Below are positions 15,979 to 23,965 of a stretch of DNA of 39,603 nucleotides, piece after piece. Every line of letters starts with the position of its first letter. The stretch's first letter is position 1. The notes under the pieces were generated by a model that saw only the letters and a program-made list of their open reading frames with translations, was not told the origin of the DNA and ran no database searches. Made by a program: the position numbers and the translations under genes. This DNA is from Faecalitalea sp. UBA4312 (GTDB lineage Bacteria; Bacillota_I; Bacilli_A; Erysipelotrichales; Erysipelotrichaceae), in NCBI GenBank assembly GCA_002394635.1, contig DGUK01000023.1, positions 1 to 39,603 of the forward strand. Reading direction: 5' to 3'.

Positions 15979-16766
15979 TGGATTGGCATCTGTTGATGGA
16001 GATTTCGGCTATCAGCTTTGTACAGAATCTGATTTATGCTTACTTTATCAGTCGGTTTCTGTATACCCCAAACCGCAAAAAGAGCTTTCTGCAGGTGTTC
16101 TTATTCTATCAGATCGTAACAACCCCGGTCTCCTATATGTTTTTCTATATCATTCCGGTAAAGTTTATTGCTAATACATGCCTGATGTTGCTCTGTGTAT
16201 TTTTGTTCTTCAAAGAAGAAACCACTTATCGCAAAGTATTGTCCGTCATTTTACAATTAGTTGTGATCGTAGGCAGTGAAGTGCTTTTGCTAGGCGGCAC
16301 CACCTTGATCAACGGCGCTGTCAAAGCCGTGGATCCTTCCTCTTCTTTACCACAGTCACCGCTGATCTATCTGTTTCAGTATGTATTGTTCTTTCTGTTG
16401 TTTCAGATGGTCTTAAAAGTGTTTGACCGCAGCCGTTTTTTTGAAAGTTATGGAAAACGATACCTGCTGTTATGTTTCTGTATACAGGTCATAATGAGTT
16501 TTCTGGCTTCGCTAAGCTTTACCAATTTCAGTTATACACCGGCATTTACTGTTGTACTGGCCGTATTGACATTGCTGATCTTTGGTTCCTACTTTATTCT
16601 TTTTTATCTGATCTATAAGCAGAAACAAAAAGAACAAAGAGACCGGACACGATCGCTTTTGGAAAAGGAGTATGAACAGCAGCTGGAACGATATATGCAG
16701 ATGGATAATGAAGAACAGCTGGCTTTGTTGAGACATGATCTGATCCACTGGATGGAGGAAGCTTAG
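15978..16766 (+). CDS. H-box-terminated membrane sensor 1 (AgrC-like receptor half)
   Basis: This is a 262-aa protein whose ATG overlaps the kinase stop (TAATG) and follows GGAGG. It has 6-7 membrane helices (within residues ~8-210) and a charged coiled coil (~212-248). It then ends with LLRHDLIHWMEEA, an H-box with H253, only nine residues before the C-terminus. There is no HATPase domain, and no leftover coding sequence before the next ATG at 16767. An N-terminal signature QNLIYAYFISRFLYTPNRKK is shared with the three following paralogues. The fold resembles the sensor part of peptide-sensing AgrC kinases. In this copy the usual N of RHDxxN is H. The function as a receptor subunit is inference. 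Confidence 0.8.
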   Translation: MDWHLLMEISAISFVQNLIYAYFISRFLYTPNRKKSFLQVFLFYQIVTTPVSYMFFYIIPVKFIANTCLMLLCVFLFFKEETTYRKVLSVILQLVVIVGSEVLLLGGTTLINGAVKAVDPSSSLPQSPLIYLFQYVLFFLLFQMVLKVFDRSRFFESYGKRYLLLCFCIQVIMSFLASLSFTNFSYTPAFTVVLAVLTLLIFGSYFILFYLIYKQKQKEQRDRTRSLLEKEYEQQLERYMQMDNEEQLALLRHDLIHWMEEA

Positions 16767-17543
16767 ATGTCGGATGGTTCATTTTTTATAAGGATCTTCT
16801 TGATTCAATTTCCACAAAATTTATTATATGCATACTTTCTCAGCCAGTTCTTATATGCAGAAAACCGAAAGAAAGCTTTTCTCCAGATCACTCTGTTCTA
16901 TCAGATTCTGATTCCTTTGGCTTCTGTTCTTCTGTGGTACCGGCTGTTGCCAAAGTTTATCATGAATCTGGTTTTACTGACTACCGGCATCTTTCTGTTC
17001 TTTCGCCGGGAACGATTGTTTCGAAAGATCCTGGCCAGCTTCTTATTGGTCGCTGTGATCCTGATCGTGGAAATGCTGCTGACCGGGGTGTATCTGGTCA
17101 TCGAAGGTAATCCACCAGAGACCTTTGGTCCGATCTATATCTATTTGATACAGTTTGTTCTGTTTTTTACCTTATATACAGTTTTGATCCGTCTGTTTAA
17201 CCGCGATCAGTTTATATCCACTTCATTTATGCGATATATCCTGATCTGCTGCATCATCCAGGTTTGTTACTTGTATGGGGGCACCATGATCTTCACCCGA
17301 TTGTTTTATACCAAAGCCTATATGTATATGTTGATCCTGTTTCTATTGGCAAGTCTGTTATTGTTTTTGTATACCTTCTATTTATTATTTAAACAGAAAC
17401 AAAAAGAACAAAGTCAGCAGACACGCCTGATGCTGCAGAAGGAATATGAGCAGCAGCTGCATGACTATATGGATTTAAAAGAAGAGGATCAGATTCGTCG
17501 ATTACGCCATGATTTATTGAATTACTGGAACACAAGGAGTTGA
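16767..17543 (+). CDS. H-box-terminated membrane sensor 2
   Basis: This 258-aa paralogue starts directly after the stop of sensor 1, with GGAGGAAGC as ribosome binding site. The N-terminal signature is QNLLYAYFLSQFLYAENRKK. There are 6-7 membrane segments, then KQKQKEQSQQTRLMLQKEYE (coiled coil). The C-terminus is IRRLRHDLLNYWNTRS with H248 ten residues from the end. The RHDLLN part matches the AgrC/GHKL H-box fully, including the Asn. It lacks any ATP-binding region. It is closest to sensor 1 in its first 60 residues and in the coiled coil, while the membrane region 85-200 differs more, as expected if the paralogues recognise different ligands. Confidence 0.8.
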   Translation: MSDGSFFIRIFLIQFPQNLLYAYFLSQFLYAENRKKAFLQITLFYQILIPLASVLLWYRLLPKFIMNLVLLTTGIFLFFRRERLFRKILASFLLVAVILIVEMLLTGVYLVIEGNPPETFGPIYIYLIQFVLFFTLYTVLIRLFNRDQFISTSFMRYILICCIIQVCYLYGGTMIFTRLFYTKAYMYMLILFLLASLLLFLYTFYLLFKQKQKEQSQQTRLMLQKEYEQQLHDYMDLKEEDQIRRLRHDLLNYWNTRS

Positions 17544-17547
17544 TCGT

Positions 17548-18306
17548 ATGTTGGAAGAATACTTATTACTGTCTTTACAAAATCTGCCGATTGCGTATTT
17601 TCTGTCTTTTTATCTAGATTCAGACAATCGCATGATATCCTTTATCAAGACATTTTTGTTCTATGAAATACTGGTCAATTCCTGTACTTATTTTTTGTTC
17701 TATTCTTTCCTTCTTCGGTTTGTAGGCAATATCGCATTATTTGCAGGTTGCATCTTTCTTTTGTATCCAAAAGAAAGCACAACCAAAAAAATATGGGCTT
17801 TGTTATTTGAAATTGGCGGCATGTTGTTGTCTGAAGTTCCGACCATTGGTTTTCACTTTGGGATCTATCACCATACCCAGCAGGAACTGCCAACCTTGGC
17901 TTTATATACGCTGCAGGCTTTGATCATGACCCTGATCTACTATTGGATCATCCGTTATTTTGATGTCAGCCTGTTTCAGTCACGGAAAGAACATATCCTG
18001 TTTGGATTCTGTCTGGTTATTCAAGTTGCCCTATTATATATATCCGCCACTCTGCTTATGGATCAGCCCGATCAGCCGGCTTTTGTGACTGTACGGGGAA
18101 TTAGCTATATCTCGATTCTTTTGGTGCAGTCGGTCCTGCTTTATTCCCTGGTCCGATATTCCCGTCACCAACAAAAAGAAAAAACACTGTGGATGCTGCA
18201 AAAGGAATATGAATCCCAGTTGAATGCGTATCTGAATTTGAACGAAGATGACCAGATTCGTCAGCTCCGTCATGATTTATTGAATTACTGGAAAGAAAGA
18301 GGTTAA
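17548..18306 (+). CDS. H-box-terminated membrane sensor 3
   Basis: This 252-aa paralogue lies 4 nt after sensor 2, with AAGGAG upstream. It carries LQNLPIAYFLSFYLDSDNRM, 6-7 membrane segments, a coiled coil (KTLWMLQKEYESQLNAYLNL), and the C-terminal H-box RQLRHDLLNYWKERG with H242. It stops ten residues after the histidine, at the same point as its sisters. It resembles sensor 4 most closely across the membrane region (both have GFxFGIYH near residue 110), so sensors 1-2 and 3-4 look like two subgroups from successive duplications. Confidence 0.8.
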   Translation: MLEEYLLLSLQNLPIAYFLSFYLDSDNRMISFIKTFLFYEILVNSCTYFLFYSFLLRFVGNIALFAGCIFLLYPKESTTKKIWALLFEIGGMLLSEVPTIGFHFGIYHHTQQELPTLALYTLQALIMTLIYYWIIRYFDVSLFQSRKEHILFGFCLVIQVALLYISATLLMDQPDQPAFVTVRGISYISILLVQSVLLYSLVRYSRHQQKEKTLWMLQKEYESQLNAYLNLNEDDQIRQLRHDLLNYWKERG

Positions 18307-18308
18307 TC

Positions 18309-19070
18309 ATGTGGTATGACTATATCTTACTGACGCCGCAGAATATAGCGATTGCGTATTTTCTAGATTATTTTTTATACTCGGAGAATCGTTTTGTTTC
18401 CTTTGTAAAGGTCTTTCTTTACTATGAGATCATCGTGAACAGTTCAACGCTCTTTCTTTTTCACGATCCCCTTGTACGACTCTTGTCATCGATGATCTTC
18501 TTTACAATCTCTATCTTTCTTTTCTTTCCAGAGGAAAGAATGGTCAAAAAGCTATGGGCTCTTCCTTTTGAGCTCGGTGTGATGGCCTTGGTGGAGATTC
18601 CAATTGTCGGATTCTATTTCGGTATTTATCACCAGTCATATCAGGCGATGCCGACCTTGCCCGTATATATATTGCAGGGGCTTTTGATGTTTATCGCTTA
18701 TTATGGTGTTATTGGTGGCTTTGAAGTGGACATCTTCAATCGGAAAAGGGAACATGTATATTTTGGGTTATGTTTGGTGCTGCAGACCGTTATGATTTAC
18801 ATTTCTTCAACTCTCTTTATTGATCTGGGTGCCCAAAATGCATACGCAGGTTTACGTTTTATCGCTTCTATTGTCATTCTCCTACTACAGCTGATCTTGA
18901 TCATCCTTTTAATCCACAGTTCAAGAAAAGCGCAGAGAGAAACCACCTTCCTGATGTTGCAGGAAGAATATGAACGACAGCTGGAACAATACCTGGATCA
19001 TGATACAGATCGAAGTATTTCCATGCTGCGTCATGATATCATCAATCATATGCAGAACCTTTATAAATAA
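18309..19070 (+). CDS. H-box-terminated membrane sensor 4
   Basis: This 253-aa paralogue is the last gene of the array, 2 nt after sensor 3, with AGAGG before the ATG. It carries PQNIAIAYFLDYFLYSENRF, membrane segments to about residue 208, a coiled coil (TTFLMLQEEYERQLEQYLDH), and the C-terminal SMLRHDIINHMQNLYK. This H-box (H242, RHDIINH) is the closest of the four to the canonical AgrC RHDxxNH. The protein ends 11 residues after the histidine. A long perfect terminator follows, so the array closes here. There is no sign of a lost kinase domain between the stop and the terminator. Confidence 0.8.
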   Translation: MWYDYILLTPQNIAIAYFLDYFLYSENRFVSFVKVFLYYEIIVNSSTLFLFHDPLVRLLSSMIFFTISIFLFFPEERMVKKLWALPFELGVMALVEIPIVGFYFGIYHQSYQAMPTLPVYILQGLLMFIAYYGVIGGFEVDIFNRKREHVYFGLCLVLQTVMIYISSTLFIDLGAQNAYAGLRFIASIVILLLQLILIILLIHSSRKAQRETTFLMLQEEYERQLEQYLDHDTDRSISMLRHDIINHMQNLYK

Positions 19071-19111
19071 AACAAAGGAATTCGACTTATAAAGAATTCC
19101 TTTGTTTTATT
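19066..19111. terminator. Strong bidirectional terminator
   Basis: An 18-bp perfect inverted repeat (arms AATAAAACAAAGGAATTC and GAATTCCTTTGTTTTATT) with a 10-nt loop ends both the sensor array on the plus strand and the acyltransferase gene on the minus strand. The stops of both genes lie in or at the edge of it. Confidence 0.92.
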
Positions 19112-20094
19112 ATATTTTGTATAACAGTATAGCTCCATGTGATAAGAAGAATCATTGTGATGTGAATGATACAATCGGTTTTCCAGCCAGGGCTAATATG
19201 TAAAGGTTCATATATCCATTCCTGCCATTGAAAGAAACGCATTTCAAGACAATGTACAGCTAGAATAACAATACTGTTCTTCCCTGCCCAAATCAGAAAA
19301 TCAGATAGTACAGGGATTCGTTCGATTCCCTGGGAAATCCCCATCATAACAAGACTGCCTGCAATTGCGCAGACTATACTAAGGATTCCATACGGATAGC
19401 TTCTCGTCGCCAGTTCAATTTGAATCCCATTATGCAGACAAATCATCCATAATAAGATAGTGACAAGCAACGTTAATATTTTCAGTTTACCATTCAAAGG
19501 ATGGATCCGTAGAAAGTCCCCTGTAACAAGAAATAGGATCGAAACCATGGCAACATCTATAGACCATGGTAAAAATCCGATGGTTTGAGCAACATACCAC
19601 CCCAAATATGCCACAACCAGAATAATTAGAAATTGAAAAATGGAAGGTATCTTTTGGGTGAGGGATCGGAGCGCTACATACAAGTTTCTTGTCACAAACA
19701 GACAAGCAACAAACCAAATCAACCATACCGATTGGAACTGTGTAAAAACAGTGGAAATTTTAGACATTCCTCCGACCATATCCATCAAACAATGGATCAG
19801 TACGCTTTCTTTAGCCTTCCATCCTTGTACAAAAGCCGCTGCCAAAACAGCTTGCAGGACACATACAATGACATAAGGCTTAACCAGGGATCGCAAAGAC
19901 TTGAAGAAGGTGTCCTTTATGTTGTAATTGTGAATCAGAAATCCATTGACCATCATAAACAACGGCATATGAAAAGAAAAAATAAACTGACGTAATTCAG
20001 AAGGAATCGCATAGATATGCCCAACGATTACTAAAAGAATGGCAAGGCCTTTACAGATATCCAGCCAATCAATTCGTTTTCTTATTTGTTCCAT
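19087..20094 (-). CDS. Acyltransferase family 3 membrane protein (OafA/WecH-like)
   Basis: This is a 335-aa polytopic protein of the acyltransferase-3 family, which O-acetylates (or otherwise acylates) extracytoplasmic glycans. The start shows the family signature RIDWLDICKGLAILLVIVGH, with the catalytic-type histidine at the end of helix 1. It is followed by FIFSFHMPLFMMVNGFLI, where the second conserved histidine sits. About ten membrane helices follow. It is single-domain, without an SGNH partner domain. It has its own promoter (TTGACT, 16 bp, TATAAT) and a ~90-nt leader containing a dyad and a short overlapping ORF. Its position next to the polysaccharide operon suggests that the polymer is the substrate. 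Confidence 0.88.
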   Translation of the reverse strand: MEQIRKRIDWLDICKGLAILLVIVGHIYAIPSELRQFIFSFHMPLFMMVNGFLIHNYNIKDTFFKSLRSLVKPYVIVCVLQAVLAAAFVQGWKAKESVLIHCLMDMVGGMSKISTVFTQFQSVWLIWFVACLFVTRNLYVALRSLTQKIPSIFQFLIILVVAYLGWYVAQTIGFLPWSIDVAMVSILFLVTGDFLRIHPLNGKLKILTLLVTILLWMICLHNGIQIELATRSYPYGILSIVCAIAGSLVMMGISQGIERIPVLSDFLIWAGKNSIVILAVHCLEMRFFQWQEWIYEPLHISPGWKTDCIIHITMILLITWSYTVIQNIIKQRNSL

Positions 20095-20126
20095 CTTTTT
20101 ATATCCCGCAATCCTTTCATTAACAT
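20082..20126 (-). CDS. Possible 14-codon leader ORF overlapping the acyltransferase start
   Basis: GGAGG with good spacing precedes an ATG at 20126 that opens a short frame (MLMKGLRDIKRWNK) ending in TAA at 20082, 12 nt inside the acyltransferase gene. The acyltransferase ATG itself has only a weak ribosome binding site. The short ORF may therefore couple or set translation of the acyltransferase. Nothing is known about the peptide itself. Confidence 0.35.
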   Translation of the reverse strand: MLMKGLRDIKRWNK

Positions 20127-20159
20127 AAAAACCTCCGATATCAACAGGTGTAAAATACT

Positions 20160-20218
20160 TATTATCGATAATACTTCCTAATCTATAAGTATTATATCTA
20201 AATCTTATCCACAGTCAA
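20160..20218 (-). promoter_or_regulatory. Promoter of the acyltransferase gene with a downstream dyad
   Basis: On the minus strand TTGACT (20218-20213, 5/6) and TATAAT (20196-20191, 6/6) are 16 bp apart, predicting a start near 20184. A perfect 14-bp palindrome TATTATCGATAATA (20160-20173), flanked by repeats of AAGTATT, lies just downstream, at about +11 to +24. It could be an operator or a leader hairpin. Confidence 0.65.
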
Positions 20219-20405
20219 TAAAACCAGTTTTATAAGTAGACTTATTCACATTTTTCTTTTACTTGTTTCTTCTCATACAAATACTTTACAAAAACAGGAA
20301 CGCTTGATCCATTCCTGTTTTTATTCGCATTCCAACTTTTTATAAAGGTCTGCCTTTTCACATTGTTTGTATCTGTTACATTTTTCATGAATGCCGAAAT
20401 CGATT
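20219..20405. other. Non-coding gap between the polysaccharide operon and the acyltransferase gene
   Basis: Together with the leader region, the stretch between the acyltransferase start and the FrhB-like stop spans about 310 bases. It holds the acyltransferase promoter, the dyad, and the terminator at 20290-20322. In the remaining part I see no credible gene. An 83-codon open frame crosses it but runs through the terminator and into the FrhB-like gene. Confidence 0.6.
20290..20322 (-). terminator. Terminator of the polysaccharide operon
   Basis: AAAAACAGGAA (20290-20300) pairs perfectly with TTCCTGTTTTT (20312-20322) around an 11-nt loop, with T residues on both strands. It lies about 85 nt after the last gene (FrhB-like). 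Confidence 0.85.
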
Positions 20406-21356
20406 TCATGTCACCCTTTTTAAGATCCTTTTCAATTTCCTTATGGCTTTTTTCTTCACTGGCACTTTCGTTAGTTTCTCTACTTTTTGACAAAACGTTC
20501 CCGGCATCGAATCAAACACATCGCTTTCTTTCGGTCGGGCCGCTGGTTGTAAAGCGGACGGAAACCCTTCAAAAACGCGTTCATCGACTTCAAACGTTTT
20601 TAGTTGTTGACGGATAGATTCCATCATTGTCCACCCCTTTTTAGTCCTTGTCAGAATCAAGGAAACGCCCATCGCATCATAATGTTCACGATACATTTTC
20701 TGTGCATTCCACAAGTCCCCCAAGGTTATATCGGAGTGATAGTTGTTTCCTTTAAACGGACATTGGTAACAGGAAGGACGTAAATAAAGATTTTTGATAA
20801 ACCCCTTCATATACGGATCCTGTAAATGATGACATCGGTATTGTGCCCCGTCCGCATAGTCGATCCGCATCGCATAATCTTTCCACCCATCTGTTTTATC
20901 ACGGAAGGAAATATCAACAATGGTCTTATTTTGAGAGATTTCATGAAGATACTGCTGCCATACTTTTTCCGATGGCACACCATGACAAATACAATCCACA
21001 CATAACAGTTTCTGATACTCTGTTTTCAGATACCCTTTTAAGCCGGCAATCTGACAAGGTGTACCACTGAACAAGACCCATCGGCCTTGTTTCAAAAAGC
21101 TTTCTGCCTTTTGATATGAATCCCCTGTTTTTGATTGCACATATTTACTGCCTAGAAACGGAAGAACACCCTCCAGGGTATCCGCCCAATCATGGATTAC
21201 ATTCCATTGTGCATCAAAACGCGCGCCGAAAACGACACCACCTTGCTCGATGATCTTCTCACAGAGTGCATAAAAGACACCTCCGGAGGAGCTTTTCTTT
21301 TGAATCTCTGCTTTTTTATTGATACAGCCAATGTATCGAATATGATTATTTTCCAT
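20406..21356 (-). CDS. FrhB-like protein (coenzyme F420 hydrogenase/dehydrogenase beta subunit family) lacking the ferredoxin part
   Basis: This is a 316-aa protein with the FrhB_N and FrhB_C domains often found in surface-polysaccharide clusters beside pyruvyl transferases. Visible motifs are KSSSGGVFYALCEKIIEQGG, LFSGTPCQIAGLKGYL, CVDCICHGVPSEKVW, SFRDKTDGW, PSCYQCPFKG and SDITLGDLW. Typical homologues start with two 4Fe-4S motifs (~70 residues); here the protein begins immediately before the SSGG motif, and the region upstream is the flippase gene. It has 11-bp overlap with that gene. The role in glycan synthesis is not established; a flavin- or Fe-S-dependent modification of a sugar is the usual guess. 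It is the last gene of the operon. Confidence 0.82.
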   Translation of the reverse strand: MENNHIRYIGCINKKAEIQKKSSSGGVFYALCEKIIEQGGVVFGARFDAQWNVIHDWADTLEGVLPFLGSKYVQSKTGDSYQKAESFLKQGRWVLFSGTPCQIAGLKGYLKTEYQKLLCVDCICHGVPSEKVWQQYLHEISQNKTIVDISFRDKTDGWKDYAMRIDYADGAQYRCHHLQDPYMKGFIKNLYLRPSCYQCPFKGNNYHSDITLGDLWNAQKMYREHYDAMGVSLILTRTKKGWTMMESIRQQLKTFEVDERVFEGFPSALQPAARPKESDVFDSMPGTFCQKVEKLTKVPVKKKAIRKLKRILKRVT

Positions 21357-22866
21357 GATTGATCCCCAGTTTTCTTATGACCGAATAAAATATATCCTTT
21401 TCCTGTTCATTCATACCGAATCGCCAGATCGATCCACAATAACAAAGAGTGTAGATCATAATCCCCAGAACAAAGAATTTCGGCTGGTATACATCCAAAT
21501 AGTGGTTTAGCAGCAATCCACACAGGATCGGAAGGAGAAAAGATAAAGTAATTTGGCCTATGTTCTTCCAGAAGTACAAAATATCGATATATAAATGTCT
21601 GTGATAAAACCAGTTCATAAACAGAATATTCCCTAATGTTAAAGAAATGGCCGTTCCTAAGGCAGCTCCGGCTGCTCCCATTTGATGGATCAGTGGAATA
21701 CTCATAAAAATATTTCCGATCGCAATCAATAAATAGACGATCGAGCGTACCTGATGTTTGTTCATAGCTCTTTGTATCTCGATTCCGATATTCTGGATCA
21801 AAGGCACGGTAACCGGCAGGATCAGCAATAAGGCAACATAATACGCTTGGTCATAGCTTTTTCCGGCCCATAGCTCCATAAACGGTTTGCCAAAGAAAAT
21901 AAAGCCGGTAATGATCAGTCCCAACAATAAATACTGCACTCTTCCAACCTTTACGAATAATTCGGTCACCTGTCGTGATTTTTCGTTATGGGCAATAATA
22001 CGATTGACCTTGGGAATAAAGACATGCGCAATCGAAGTAGAAAATTGCAGATACATCGTATTGATGGTCGCTCCGACACCATATATCGCAACAGCGGTGG
22101 TTCCGGACAAACGTCCTAATAAGAATTTATCCACGCTCCAGTTCACCTGGTCAATGATCTGATTAATGAAGATAAAGAACGTAAACACAAACATTTCTTT
22201 AAACAGCGTAAAATCAAAACCTCCGAAGGAAAAACGGATCTTCATCTTTTTCAGAACATAGTACATATTCAATAAAAGACGACAAACCGTCAATCCGGTT
22301 GTGACCATCACCATCCCGATGGACCCAAAGCCCAGGATCAACAAAGGAAGACACAAAAACGGGTTAAGCAGGTTTTGAAGAAATGTGACCAGCTTTTGGA
22401 AGAAAAAACGTTCATGGGCCGATGTAATACAATCAAACACACTGATAGGAAATGTCAGGGATAAGTTGATCACTAATATAAACATCAGAATACGGGCTTT
22501 CACATACTCGGCTTCTGTCAGTCCACTTCCAAATATACGGGTAATGTTGAGAACCATCACAACACCACATACGATACAGAGGAGCGCGATCAGCAGAAAG
22601 ATGCTCAGAAACATTCCATTTAACTGCTCGATCTTTTCTGATTCTCCTTTTTCATTATAGCGTGAATAAAAGCGCACATACGAAGCCGAAAAACCAAAGC
22701 TCAATAAAGAAAGATAAGATACAACAGAAGCGACCAGTTGATACAATCCATATTCACTCTGTCCCAACAGACGCAACATCACCGGTGTATAGATCAGTCC
22801 GGTAAGGATATGTACTCCTTGTGACAGATAGGATAAGATGACACCTATTTTCCGTTGATTCTTCAT
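21346..22866 (-). CDS. Polysaccharide flippase, Wzx/MATE-like (second copy)
   Basis: This is a 506-aa membrane protein with 12-14 hydrophobic helices, of the MOP exporter superfamily. It should move lipid-linked repeat units across the membrane. ATG 22866 is chosen because GGAGGAG lies just before it and the protein then begins MKNQRKIGVILSYLSQGVHI, typical of Wzx relatives. GLIYTPVMLRLLGQSEYGLY is the family's N-terminal signature. The open frame extends upstream but has no ribosome binding site. It follows a pyruvyl transferase gene by 10 nt and overlaps the FrhB-like gene. A different flippase is encoded at 31949-33421, so the operon has two. Confidence 0.88.
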   Translation of the reverse strand: MKNQRKIGVILSYLSQGVHILTGLIYTPVMLRLLGQSEYGLYQLVASVVSYLSLLSFGFSASYVRFYSRYNEKGESEKIEQLNGMFLSIFLLIALLCIVCGVVMVLNITRIFGSGLTEAEYVKARILMFILVINLSLTFPISVFDCITSAHERFFFQKLVTFLQNLLNPFLCLPLLILGFGSIGMVMVTTGLTVCRLLLNMYYVLKKMKIRFSFGGFDFTLFKEMFVFTFFIFINQIIDQVNWSVDKFLLGRLSGTTAVAIYGVGATINTMYLQFSTSIAHVFIPKVNRIIAHNEKSRQVTELFVKVGRVQYLLLGLIITGFIFFGKPFMELWAGKSYDQAYYVALLLILPVTVPLIQNIGIEIQRAMNKHQVRSIVYLLIAIGNIFMSIPLIHQMGAAGAALGTAISLTLGNILFMNWFYHRHLYIDILYFWKNIGQITLSFLLPILCGLLLNHYLDVYQPKFFVLGIMIYTLCYCGSIWRFGMNEQEKDIFYSVIRKLGINHGK

Positions 22867-22876
22867 AGCTCCTCCA

Positions 22877-23944
22877 TTAACGCAATGATCGTTCAATAAA
22901 AGCCTTCGCTTTCTCTCTTTCTTTTTCAAGCACCGATGCAACACCGGTAAAATCCGTATGGTTCCATGCATTCGGATCCATGTTTGTAAAGATCCGATCT
23001 GTTAGTCCGAATGTTTTCATCAATGTTTCAATTCTTGAAAACATGGAATTCTTCAGCTGCCTTTCATATACGATAAAATCCGTATGATATAAAATGGAAA
23101 AGACACACGCATGAAATGAATCCGTAACAACCAGACTGGCATGATGGATCAAATACAGAAATTCATCCGGTCTTGTATTATACCACGATTCTATCTTCGG
23201 ATTCTTTAATTCGATCATCATATATTCCGATTCAAATCGTTTCAAATACATTTGAACAGATGGATCTATTTCACTTAGCGAGTAGATAACCATATATTTT
23301 GACTGAGGCAGCCAATCCGGTCTTTTTTCAATGGCACACCACTGTTTCACATCGACGAACATGGTAGGATCCAACAATACCCGAGCCTGCTGTCCAGTCA
23401 GTTGTTCAATCAGTCGCTGTCCACTTTGTTCCCGAACAGACAAATGATCAAATCCTTTTAATCCTTCCACATACAAATCCCTGTTGGTTGTAATCTCATC
23501 TTTGCCAAAGCTGGGGGCTAAAGCTATCCTTTGTGACCTTTCACAAAAGCGAAGCATGTAGAAATCCAGATCTTCTTTCTTTTCCGACCAGTTCCGCCAT
23601 ACCTGGTCACTTCCAGTCACAAAATAATCGTACCGATCTTTCAGATCTTTTGGTAAATCAAATTTATTCACCGGTTGACCAAGATGAATATACTCCTTAG
23701 TAAAGGCGGTAATCGCTTTTTTCCGCTTCTGTTTTCGTTTTTGTTGTTCTCTTTTAGAAGCAGACGTACACAGATGCTGCAGCCATTGTTTCAGTTTAGC
23801 CCTTTTTCCGTAAACCCGGACGATCGGCAATGTCTCAGTTTGGCAGCCCATCTGTTCCAGAATAAACTGTACCGCATAGTTCTGAAGACGATTCCCAATA
23901 TTCTCATTGTCATATAATGTACAGATCCCAACCTTTTTTCTCAT
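22877..23944 (-). CDS. Polysaccharide pyruvyl transferase family protein (second)
   Basis: This is a 355-aa cytoplasmic protein. It opens with VGICTLYDNENIGNRLQNYA, the start seen in family members from capsule loci. The middle holds YFVTGSDQVWRNW and IALAPSFGKDE, then LSVREQSGQ, VLLDPTMFVDV, and the C-terminal SLVVTDSFHACVFSILY with the conserved H-A pair. The ribosome binding site AAGGAAGGAG supports the start. Compared with the protein at 11214-12275 it belongs to a different subgroup (TGSDQVW type), which usually travels with FrhB-like proteins and flippases, as here. Its target is probably a sugar or repeat unit of this operon's polymer. Confidence 0.85.
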   Translation of the reverse strand: MRKKVGICTLYDNENIGNRLQNYAVQFILEQMGCQTETLPIVRVYGKRAKLKQWLQHLCTSASKREQQKRKQKRKKAITAFTKEYIHLGQPVNKFDLPKDLKDRYDYFVTGSDQVWRNWSEKKEDLDFYMLRFCERSQRIALAPSFGKDEITTNRDLYVEGLKGFDHLSVREQSGQRLIEQLTGQQARVLLDPTMFVDVKQWCAIEKRPDWLPQSKYMVIYSLSEIDPSVQMYLKRFESEYMMIELKNPKIESWYNTRPDEFLYLIHHASLVVTDSFHACVFSILYHTDFIVYERQLKNSMFSRIETLMKTFGLTDRIFTNMDPNAWNHTDFTGVASVLEKEREKAKAFIERSLR

Positions 23945-23965
23945 TGAGAATCGCTCCTTCCTTTA

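Noticed and set aside
20242..20493. 83-codon open frame on the minus strand after the FrhB-like gene
   Set aside because: It overlaps the FrhB-like 3' end in another frame, lacks a ribosome binding site, runs through a clear terminator hairpin at 20290-20322, and has low-complexity Lys/Asn-rich sequence.
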